Shown here piece after piece: positions 21,676 through 31,977 of a DNA stretch of 64,000 nucleotides. The notes under the pieces were generated by a model, which saw only the letters and a list, made by a program, of their open reading frames with translations, did no database searches and was not told where the DNA came from. Source of the DNA: Aquatica leii (Eukaryota; Arthropoda; Insecta; Coleoptera; Lampyridae); the NCBI GenBank assembly GCA_035610365.1, contig CM069435.1, forward strand, positions 63,981,389 through 64,045,388, read 5' to 3'. Every line of letters starts with the position of its first letter. Positions within the stretch are counted from its first letter, which is position 1. A program made the position numbers and the translations under genes.

Positions 21676-23261
21676 CAAAGCTAGAAACCAACCATATAAT
21701 CTAAAGCAAAAAATAATAAATACTCATCATAACCAGATACTCTATAATTAAAAGATTAAAAACGTTTTAATAACAAAACATATTTATCAATTAAGCTCGG
21801 AAAATATACATGCATATATACATTAAAAATTGTTAAAATGCGCACTAAAAACATGCTTTTACGTATTTTAATATAAATATCTGCATTTATAAAGCAACAA
21901 AATACTATTTTTTATTCAAAAAATAAGGACAATATTCGAATAAATTTTAGAAACTATTTTTTGCACATATTTACTTATATATTTTTTAAAATGCGTTGTT
22001 TATTAATTATTGCCCATAGTTACGTAAAAAAAGCATTTGTTTAATTTATGTTTCTTATTAGTGATGACCGTTGAAATTCTTTTGAATTATTTTCTGTAAT
22101 CGTTGAATAGCCAACTAAGCAAACATCGAATTTAGGATGTACTCGCTTCCTTAAAATAAATTATTTATAAAATAACTTTTTGTTTTTCTATATTTTCTTT
22201 TCTATATTGATGCAAAAATAAAAAACAAAGAAGAACTTTTAGTTATAACGCAATTGGTTTTTGAATTCAATTCAATCGCAGATGTCTCGCTTTCATATGC
22301 TGCTTGTGTAATTGTTTAATAAATAAATTGCGTTTCTTCTACAATCTTAAATTACATACTATGATTTTGGATTACTTTTCATTAAAATATATATTTTATG
22401 TCAGTCAACCTTTGAAAAACATTTGTGACTTTAGAATACACAAATGATATTGTTGGTACATATTTTTATAACATTGGATTTATCTAGTTTTACAATATTT
22501 AGAATACATTACATCTTGCAATAAGTATCTAGAATTAAAACATTTACCTGGTGTCATGTAAATCCTGAAAAAAATTGTAAAATATATCAATGATATTGTA
22601 CGTATACATTTTTAGAATATTAGTTATATACACTTTAACAATATCAAAAATATATCTACTACACCAAGCAATATTTAGCCGACTTTAAATATTGTACCAA
22701 GATCATTAGAATATCGTACATATATTTTATGCTACTAGGGTACATAACTGAAGTCTACATATTTTTGCAGAAGACACGTAAGTATCTTCTTTTGTTAAAA
22801 ATTGTTGAAATAATGGATTGTCCAATTTTGCAATTAGATAATTCCAACTCACCAACAAAATTTTATTTAAAAAATACACGTCATTTTATTTGTCAATGTT
22901 AGATAAGCAGAATGTCAGAAATTAACAAAAAATAAGTATTAACATAACGAGGTGTTTTATAAGTACTTTAAAGAACAAGGTCCCAGTTTAAATCCGAGCG
23001 ACTGTAGGGAACGGTTCTTTGAATTATAAAACACTTAGTTATCTTCAATATTTTTTCTAACACTGAAGCTTATTTTATCAAAAATGATGTTTTATTAATA
23101 TTTTTAGTCAGATAAAATATTTTAATATTTTTCAAGACTGATGTGGGTAGCAACCGTGGTACTAGAATCAACAAATTTTGAATAAACAATTTTGCTAAAA
23201 TGTGTGAACGCGTTCCTACCAAAATAACAGAAAAAGCCAACGAATTGTAGACTAAATTATT
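21676..23261. other. AT-rich non-coding DNA
   Basis: No gene or element end recognised. A repeated TATTGTACGTATA-like motif at 22590-22730 hints at an old hairpin repeat. Confidence 0.45.
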
Positions 23262-23375
23262 ACCCGTTAAACTAAAGATGCTTATGAGAAGGTGTATGTG
23301 GCTTTTAAACAATGGACGACAGAAAAAGGTATCAATGAAACGGAAAATGTTATTGTGACTTTCCTTGATGCAAAA

Positions 23376-23449
23376 GTAAGTACGACTATAAAAGGCCATA
23401 GTTAAATGAATTATTGATGTTTTTAAACTAAATTTAATGTATTTTACAG
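23376..23449 (+). other. Crypton intron, 74 bp
   Basis: Starts GTAAGTACG and ends TATTTTACAG. Removal joins FLDAK to SQKMCPALL in frame. Confidence 0.7.
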
Positions 23450-23660
23450 TCCCAAAAAATGTGTCCGGCATTATTATGCTCAGAGTATTTAATATTGAAA
23501 CCGACTTTTAAAGCAAAAGAAAACATCGACATTGGAAAGTTCGGTGCAGTAGTCAAATCTGAACGTTGGTTATTGTGCGAAAAAATCCAATGTGCTTTCT
23601 AGACAGGAAATCCAAAAATTTTTAGAAGCTGCAGATAACGAGAAATATCTCTTTATAAAG

Positions 23661-23712
23661 GTAATTTGCAGTAAAGATCATTTTAGCTATTTATTACAAT
23701 TTTATTTCTTAG
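23661..23712 (+). other. Crypton intron, 52 bp
   Basis: Starts GTAATTTGC and ends TTATTTCTTAG. Removal joins EKYLFIK to VALVVVIAG in frame. Confidence 0.7.
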
Positions 23713-24144
23713 GTCGCTTTAGTGGTTGTCATTGCTGGATCGTTGCGAAGAATTGACTTATGTAACAAAAATCATACTGGCATTGAAGATTACTGGGACA
23801 TTTTAAACGTTAATATAGCAAAACGCATAAAAAGATGAGATTTACTATTATCAACGACCGTTTTGGTATCAGACCAATTGACTTATATCGACGTTATGAG
23901 GCTCTACGTCCAAAAAATCCACCTGCAAATATTTTTTTGCATTGTAACGGAAAATGTTATCAAAAAGTGCTCGGAATTCACACCATTAGACCCACACAGC
24001 CAAAAGTAACCAAAAGTCGTAATAAAGGTAACCGCTTTGGATTGGCAAATGTGATCATAGAGTACCCAAAAGTACACCCAATGGTGAACTATGTCCCACT
24101 TAATCCCTCCATAGGATACTCTTATACTGACCTTGCGTGTATGC

Positions 24145-24665
24145 AACGGTCAACCTTTTAAGATAACCCGAAATTAACCGAAACGGACAACTTATTGTCC
24201 ACTTTTAAAGTTACTCTAAAGATACTTCTTTTTAGTTATTCATTGGTCAACTTGTTGGGCTAACCTAAAGTTAATCGAAATGCCCGGTGCATAGTTGAAT
24301 TTTAAAACTACTAAAAAGATACCATTTTTTGTTTGCTCAACGTTCAACGTGTTAGGGTAATCTAAAGTTAATCGAAAGTGATTGTTAATGGTTGGTATTT
24401 AAAACTGCCTAAAAGATACTAATTTGTGTTTGCTTAACGTTCAACCCGTTAGGATAACTTAAAGTTAATCTAAATGGGTATTTTACTATTTAATTTTAAA
24501 GCTGTTTAAAATATACAATTTTTGCACTTATTCAAGAATCAACCTGAAGTTAACTGTAAAAGATGTATAATTGTTGAATTTTAAAACTGCTTAAAAAGAC
24601 TATTTTTCAGTTGCTCAACGATTAATGACTGCTTAACGGATATCTTATAGTTAACATTTGAAAAA
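24145..24665 (+). repeat. Tandem array, ~97-bp period, six degenerate units
   Basis: The motif AAAGTTAATCGAAA (with variants) recurs with its TTAA at 24174, 24271, 24368, 24465, 24550 and 24651, giving spacings of 97, 97, 97, 85 and 101 bp. Between copies, TTTTAAAACTGCTTAAAAGATAC-like and GCTCAACGTTCAAC-like blocks also repeat. It starts immediately after the Crypton remnant. Confidence 0.85.
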
Positions 24666-27380
24666 TAAAACACATTAAAGTAAAAGGTGCAAGTCTTGAA
24701 AAACAGATTTTATACGATACGATATAATACATACATATTTATTATTTATTTACAAATTTAAAAACATCTAAAATAAATGTCATCGCCTTTAACCCTTTTC
24801 ACACTTTTCTCGATTTTCTAATCCACACCTTTGTCGCCACTAAAACGTCCATTTCTGTAGTTGTGAAACTATTCATTTTACGGAAGCTGAAATTAGAAAA
24901 AATACTTAACTAAACCACTAATATTTATATTTGATTTGATTTTTTACAGGGTTCCCAGCAATCTAGAAAATTGTAAAAAATCTGGGTATTTTAAAATCAG
25001 GGCAAACATGTAAAATTTAGAGAGGCCTGTTTCTATGTCTTTTTGTATACTGACCGTTCATCTGCAATTATGAATTATGTGTTCTTTTGTGTCTGTTAAA
25101 AATATGTATAAAGATGTTTTACCTTTATAACTGCAACTTTTAGTATAACACAATTACACGAAGTTAACACTCGACTTGTACAACACGCACATCAACAAAA
25201 CTTGAACGATTGTCTAGCAGGTAAAAAAAAACGACGTTAAATTTTAAACTAGTCTTAAAAGAACCCGGTGGTTATTTAAATTACTATACCCATTCTCTCC
25301 CACTTCAACAACATAATTTTAAATTTTACAAACGGTGGGCGTTTGTTTAATGTTAATTCAATGATTCTTGAAATCTATTTTTGTTAAGTTTAAATTAACC
25401 TTGTGACGTGCATGCTCGAGTTAATTCTATTACACTAAATGGGCCAAAATAGGCACGCTCGAATTAATTCGAGCGCTATCGCTATAGGAAACATAAAAAA
25501 AAATGGTATTTTTGATTTTTTTTATTTACATCTGTCTTGTAAGCTATAAAATGTTAGAGTAATATTACTTTTCGTCCAGTTGTAAAACAAAGAAACGTTT
25601 TTTTTGAAAATTATTATTGATTTAGTAGTGAAAGACTTTTTTTGTAATGTAATATGTAAAAATTATAAAACTGCAAACATATGTGTTTATAGACAGTTAT
25701 TTTGTGTTTAGTTATTACTTTTGGCCAAAATAAAGTTCAAAAATGTATTTTCTTAAATTTAAAAAATGATTCTTTGTGGTTTTTTAAAAAAAGTGCTTTA
25801 AGAGGTTAAATAAGAAGTTGAGAATAATCAGTACAAATGTCATATCCTTATTGTTAACTGCGACATGAAAACTTAAGTTACAATTTTTTACGAAATTTAA
25901 TTTTTTTAATGATGGCTACATAATAAAAAACTGTTGAATTAATTCTAGAAAGTTCATTTGAAGCACTAGATCAATTATTGTATTGTCACTTTCGACATTA
26001 ATAATACTTTTTTACCGTTTATCGTGAATAAACTATCCTTTAAAAAGAAACACTAAAATTTGCCTGTATTACGTTTTTAAAATTGGATATTGATGCGCAT
26101 ATAGCTCCTTTATGAGTCACAATATTAAAGAAGCTTAAATACAAAACTTGTTCGGTATGTCTGTTTAGAAAAATTCATTTTTCTTATTTGCTATCAAGAG
26201 GCCAAGTTTATATTGTAATTGTTTAACGGATTTGTTAAAGCAGAAATGAATATTAAACTCTGCTCAAAGTAATAACGATTTGTTTTAAAAAATTTTGTCA
26301 GCATCGACAGAATGAGATTCTTTAAATCAAATTTCCGTTAAAACTGCAATATCTAAGAAAAAGACCTTGAATGGTCGAAGAGACCGACACAGGGATTAAA
26401 ATATCCACAAATGCTATTGTTTGGTGCCCAGTTGACACACAGCCGCAATGCAAAACAAGTTCTTAAATAAATCATTTACCGTAACGGATGAAACAAAAAC
26501 GACAAAAAAAGTTTTTACAATCAACATTAAGATGCCATCGCGTTTATTAATACTTTCTCTTTAACCTGCTAAACGCCTTTGAAGAAAAACGATAATTTGA
26601 ACTATTGTCAATACGATTTTGTATCGATCCACATTACAAATTATAAAAAAGTTTGTTTAAAAAAAATAATTTTTAGGTTGAAATTAAATTTAAAAAATCA
26701 TTAGGCTACAAACAAAAAAGAACAATGTTTATGACGATAATCGGATTAAAATAGTACATTCCAGAAAACTGTTGTGCAAGGTAATGATGGAACTAAAATA
26801 AAGTTTACTTCTAAGGATTTCATTGTTAGCCAATTAGATTTTTATTATAAATGTAAGCAGCAACTAAACTTACAAACACTAATTAATAATAATCAATTAC
26901 ACTTACAACTCCACTGAAATGTTTCTTTTCAAATACAAGTTTTTCTAAGATAATTAGTTTCAGCGTATACAACTCCACGGATCCTATATACTTATAAGAA
27001 TTACAACAAATAATTAGCGAAACAATGACTGCAGGTTCCATCTGCAGTGCTTTTAAATATTTTTAAAATAAGTGTTTGTCTATTTAAAAAAAACATACCC
27101 TTGAATTTGTTGTAATTAGAGCTTACGGAGCGACTAACTAACTTCTGACGATTTTGATCAATTCTTTAAAAATTCTGAAAACTGAGCGGTAATGCACAAA
27201 AAACCAAAATAAAGGTACTTTTTTGCCATGAGAATCACCAAAAATCAGAAACGCAATTGGTAAACTCATTTCTTAGTTCCTCCTTGTAAGTCGTAATAAT
27301 AGTAAGAGGTAACTATTAGAATATAGAAAAGTAATTTTGGTTTAGGGTGATTTTACTTCCGAGGACGTTTTTCCGCGATA
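24666..27380. other. Non-coding DNA between two tandem arrays
   Basis: No protein motif recognised. It contains a 20-bp perfect palindrome at 25456-25475. If the arrays on either side are the arms of one foldback-like element, this is its interior, but it has no visible gene. Confidence 0.4.
25456..25475. repeat. 20-bp perfect palindrome
   Basis: CGCTCGAATTAATTCGAGCG is its own reverse complement. A related GCTCGAGTTAATTC occurs about 45 bp upstream. Confidence 0.9.
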
Positions 27381-28080
27381 CAGTCTTATTCTACACAAAA
27401 ACATTCTACTAAAAGGTTAATTTTTAGGATTAACATAAAATTAACTTTTTAGAATGTCTGTTTCACAACTTTTATAGACATTGATTATAAAACTCACCGA
27501 AAATAACATTTATGTGGTTACTAAAAAGACATGTAGTCTCATTCTGTACTATAGGGCTACTAAAAACTTAATTTTTAGGATTAGCATTAAATTCATTTTG
27601 TAGGATGTCAGTTGTGTAACTTTTTCAAGACATTAATTAGAAATCTCTGAAAAGATATCGAAAAGTTATCTTATAAAGTTAGTAAAAAAACAAGTAGTCT
27701 CATTTTATACTAGAAAGCTCTTAATAAGTTAATTTTTATGGTTACCATCAAGTTAATTTTTAAAACGGCTTTTGAGTAACAATTAAAGTAGTTTATTGAA
27801 AAGTTATCCAAAAGTCAACCTCTGTAGGTAAGAAACGAGATAGGTCGCCATATTTTATACTTTAAGCTTATACAAAAAGTAACCATTACGTTTACAATTT
27901 GGCGTATTATTAGGAATAACTATTTGTTGTGAATAAGTTAACCATTAAGGACACGCGGTAGAACTAACTTTTATGAATGACTAAAAGGCACGATAAAGAT
28001 ACCACATGCTTGTCAACTTTTTAGGTTAAAGTATGATCACTTTTTAGACAATTAAGGTTAACTTTGGTTATGTGGGGAGC
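27381..28080 (+). repeat. Tandem array, ~155-bp period, about four degenerate units
   Basis: The marker GTAGTCTCATTCTGTAC and its variants recur near 27381, 27533, 27694 and 27844. Each is followed about 30 bp later by a GGTTAATTTTTAGGATTA-like block. The last units are strongly diverged. Confidence 0.7.
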
Positions 28081-28195
28081 CATTCCTTCTCGCTATATAT
28101 TCCTCCGCACTACGGCAACTATATTTTCTAACGCAAGTACTGCAAATGTGCATAAATATCTAAGTATAAATTAACATTAATATATTATTGTAGGT

Positions 28196-28539
28196 GGAGA
28201 TATCAATACTTTAAACGGCATGGAGAAAGGGAATCATCGAAAGTTGCTGAATCTTACATCGAATTGTTAGAAGAAAGAGTGAAGTTTGCCTGCAAGGTAT
28301 TTTCTATTTCAAGTAGTAGCAAGGACTATACTGGTACGTGGAAGTTAGCAGCAAAGACCAATTTAAATAACAGTAGTAGCGACGATTCGAATGTAAAGGT
28401 CAGCAACCAGGTCAGGTGTACAAAGCTAAATTCTGCCTTTGAAAGTAGTAGAGATAATCAAGACGTTAACAACAAGAATTCACCCTTCAAGAGAAATGGA
28501 AATTATTTTAATAATTGTAGTTTTTATTTTAATAAATAG
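28196..28539 (+). other. Exon-like open frame, unidentified
   Basis: An acceptor-like TTATTGTAG ends near 28192. From there an open frame reads WRYQYFKRHGERESSKVAES, then YIELLEERVKFACK and a Ser/Asn/Asp-rich tail to the stop at 28537-28539. The first ~45 residues have the mixed composition of a real protein. The tail is low complexity. I do not recognise the family. It may be the last exon of a transposon or host gene whose earlier exons are not visible. Confidence 0.35.
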
Positions 28540-31350
28540 ATGTTACTAAAATGAATTTTATTATTAACCAATGGTTAATAATGAACAAGACAAGGATTAA
28601 TATGCACCTAAAAATTTAGAAATGTGCGCATATATATGCATTGGAAACATTAAAAGTATACACTAAATATGCATAAATTTCATTTAATATATGTACAGTT
28701 TTTTTTGGAATGTATGGATTTAAAACAAAATTTGCAAGAACTTACTTAATTTTTACAAAATATAAATACAAATTAATAAATTACATCTTAATACTCGTTT
28801 GTAAATCCCTCATCATATAAAACATAAACTTAACTTTTCCTAACTTGGAATTGATTTTATATTTTATCGAATTATAACAATAGATAATTAAATGTTTTTC
28901 TAAATTACCTAATAAAACAGACTTATTAAGTTGTGTATATTTTTAATTATTATTACGGTTTTGCTCATCTCATGAATATTTAGTCTGGATCACAAGGTAA
29001 AACAATGGTAAAACTCTGCGATTTAGAATTATAGTACCAGAGGCGTTTTTAATCTCCACAACATTAATGCTAATCAAAGAGCGCAATGATTTTTAATGCT
29101 AACTAATCAAATTTTTTTCTCAATTTTTGACTTTTCTTTATGAAATTGTAGTAAATCTTGAAATATATGTTATAATAACGCATTTTTTGCTGTCAAACCA
29201 ATAATATGCTTAAATATGCTCTTGAGAAAGTTTTATGCACAAAAATGCCATAATATGCATACTATGCAAAAATTAATTGACTTCATTAAACTCAATTTAC
29301 TTAGATTCGGGTAGATCCAAAAACTCAGAGTTGATAATATTTATTTAAACAAATATGCATTTGCATAAAATCACTGGTTTGATAATGAAATATCATTTAC
29401 CTGTGCTTAAAAAAGTACAACTTCACAACCTACTATTATACGTAATAATGAAAGCCTATACAACAAGTAGTAGAAAAAATATATTGAGTATATATGCAAC
29501 CGATTGCAATTAAATTGAATTTGTTTAAATTTTAACCAAATCTAAATTTTAAATTTTGCAAACAAGAATAAAAAGCTTGTCAACTGCAATCAAAAATTAT
29601 TTAAAAAAAAATTGAGTCCTTACTTAGGTATATGTATACGCATTTTAGAAAATGTTAAAAAATGTTTTAATTGCTTTCTTTTTTGTCGTAGGTTTTGAAT
29701 TGTTGCATGTAGAAGGTACCGAATTAACTTTTTGTATTGTTTAGATTTATTGTAAAAGAGGAACCCTATAACGACCATTTTTACAACAAATTTTTTGTAG
29801 CGGTTTTACCATATCATAAAAGTTTTGATTGAAGTTTTATTAAATAGTTTAACATTTAAATTGTAAACATGGGAATAATCATATTTAAAAAAAAAACAAA
29901 ACAATTGGACATAAGAAAATTTATCTTTTTGTTGTAAACTGTACAAAAATATAGTGGTCATCAACGATTTTAAAATTGGTTGTATTATTAATCCACTTTT
30001 TGAAAAAAAGCGATTTATTAGTACTTTGTTTTAGTATTTTCACAAACTTGTGGTTAACACTTCAACAAAAAAATTGAAATAAGACAAAATTAACTGCCAA
30101 TTTTCTCTTCAAACTTGAAATTAAAATAGCAACAAATTACTTTATTGACTCAAACTCCTATTTATAAGAACCTAAGACTTTTCACTTTAACAATTTTGGT
30201 AATACACTAACTCTGAAAATTCGTTTAATAAGATAATAAGATACTACAATTACTACGACGTATATTATACCAATGTGTATTTTGTAATAAGCCCAAAAAT
30301 GTATGTGTAAAGTTGGAAATCTTTATAGAACTGTCACCACAAATTATCTCGTTTTAAATGTTTCAAAGTAATGTATTCTGTTTGTATAAATCTTTAAAAA
30401 CGTTTCTCGGAAACTAAATTGATTTCATTCAGGAATACTTGTAATAGGTTTTCAATTAAAAATTAAACGCTTAAGTCATGCAAATTACTTATAAAAAGAA
30501 TAGTAAAACCGTAAATAGTCATATTTTTTATTTAACATAGATAATAAAAGTAGCAAAGAAATGTATATACTATTTTTTTGTTTGCTACTAGAGAGAGTAC
30601 ATTGCTTTTAGGTAAACTGCGAAGGAATTTCTCAAGTTAACGCAAATGTTATAATGTCGTTTATTTTGTAATCATTTTTGTTTAATAATTTAAGAAAACT
30701 TTTAAATTTATTTGAACAGCGACAATGTTTGTTCCGTCTTCAAAATAAATAAATTATTTTTTGCTTACTCGACTAGCAATAAATAATAATAGAACTGCAA
30801 TAACCATATTGAAGGTTAAGCTCAAAACTATTTCAATGTTCTTATTAAATAAACATATAAACAACGATTAATAAAATTTTAAATCTTGGCACTACGCCTC
30901 TTATGATTTCTAAAATATTTTTACATAACATGTTATAATGCTTAAACTTTTACATAAATTCAGTGCATTTGATTCGTTTTATCTTTGTGGGATATCCTAT
31001 TTTGTAAATTTATGTAATATTTCATTTCCATTTTGTTTAATGCTTGGTAAACTGTGAATATTGCAAACGATGCTAAAATTATCGTTTGGTATTTTTATCA
31101 GTTCAAATGTGTCTACCTCGATAGCTATTCGCAGATTTTAAATGTTTTATTTAATAAGTTCTGGTATTGAAAAATGTATATTAAAACAAATTTTGTTGCA
31201 AATCTAACATTACTCTCGTATAATAGTCTAAGGTTAAAATGACATTTTAACATTTTAACATTAGACTTACGTATATAGTTAGTTTGTTAGATTATGTAGT
31301 AGAGTTATTTATTTAAATGTTTTATTTATACAATTGGTACAATTATATTC
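28540..31350. other. AT-rich non-coding DNA with a possible hAT end
   Basis: No coding motif. Several ATATGCATA-like copies cluster at 28620-29370. 29351-29376 ends TTTGCATAAAATCACTG, whose complement begins CAGTGATTTTATGC, a plausible hAT terminus; no partner end was found. Confidence 0.4.
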
Positions 31351-31356
31351 TGATCC

Positions 31357-31423
31357 ACATGCGTTAGTGCTAATTATCTGATGATGGCCCACACATAATT
31401 AGAAGACCGAAACATGTCAATTT
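31357..31423 (+). ncRNA. Hammerhead-like motif (tentative)
   Basis: CTGATGA (31378-31384) and GAAAC (31409-31413) bracket a weak GG..CC stem. CATGT after GAAA could pair with ACATG at 31357-31361. The order CTGATGA, stem II, GAAA, stem III fits a hammerhead, but stem II is weak, has an extra base, and the cleavage triplet is not clear. The same arrangement is seen at 1298-1334. Confidence 0.25.
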
Positions 31424-31504
31424 TATAAGTTATAATTACATATTGCTTCTCTGGTTTTTATGTTCTTATTTATATAATTTACACAACCAATAATGAATTA
31501 TCCT

Positions 31505-31925
31505 TTTTATCAATTAAAACTTGTAATTTAAAACCGATCAATAAAGTTTTAGAAGTTTATGGTGGATTTAAAATACACCCAGTGGGACAAATTAGTATAA
31601 ATTGTAAAATTAATAAAATTGATGTAAGTGCACAATTTATAATAGCCGATGTTCATTCGCAACGTATAGTAGGTTTAAGATTAAGTAGACAACTAGGAAT
31701 TAGTTTAAACAGTAATAAAATAAGCACAAAATAAGACAAACAAAAATTTGTAATTGATAATATTGACATAATGAGCATAAATGTACATTTACAATTAAAC
31801 CAAATAACACTCTAGTTGCAAAACCTCTTTGTAGGGTAGCGTTAACAATTAAAAATAAGTAAAAGAAAAGTTAGAAGAATTAGAACATGAAAAAGGAATA
31901 CGTAAAGTCAAAAGTTTAAACGGTT
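31505..31925 (+). pseudogene. Ty3-like pol fragment: protease end and RT start
   Basis: The plus strand reads VYGGFKIHPVGQISINCKIN and FIIADVHSQRIVGLRLSRQL, like the second half of a Ty3-type protease (ILGLD-type motif near the end). Then PLCRVALTIKNK and KEKLEELEHEKGIRKV match the start of reverse transcriptase (PRRVP..LR.KL..EL..L...GVI.KV). Stops are frequent and the RT palm is missing. A possible continuation lies beyond the pogo element at 34091-34180 (RIKAINNLEA and LQRITGLL), which would resemble the region after RT. It is a separate, older element than the LTR element at 5.8-8.5 kb, on the other strand. Confidence 0.65.
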
Positions 31926-31977
31926 TGCTTCGATTTATAACCTCAAAAAAAATCATACTACTTTGGAGTCCAGTTTA

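Larger units (their letters stand above)
23262..24000 (+). pseudogene. Crypton tyrosine recombinase relic with two introns (copy 2)
   Basis: Exon A encodes DAYEKVYVAFKQWTTEKGIN and NVIVTFLDAK, exon B YLILKPTFKAKENIDIGKF then SNVLSRQEIQKFLEAADNEK, exon C VALVVVIAGSLRRIDL with the conserved Arg region. A later frame gives RFTIINDRFGIRPIDLYRRY and EALRPKNPPANIF. The order is that of insect Crypton recombinases: core-binding domain, then the first part of the catalytic domain. Two introns fit GT-AG rules (23376-23449 and 23661-23712). Frame changes occur near 23270, 23570 and 23835, and the C-terminal His-x-x-Arg and catalytic Tyr regions are absent. It is a different copy from the one at 15.2-15.8 kb and lies on the other strand. 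Confidence 0.84.

Noticed and set aside
23070..23471. 133-codon minus-strand frame
   Set aside because: It overlaps the Crypton exons on the other strand, which show conserved motifs; the minus frame shows none.
24145..24665. CRISPR array because of regular ~97-bp spacing
   Set aside because: Whole units are repeated, including the parts between the marker motifs, so it is a simple tandem array.
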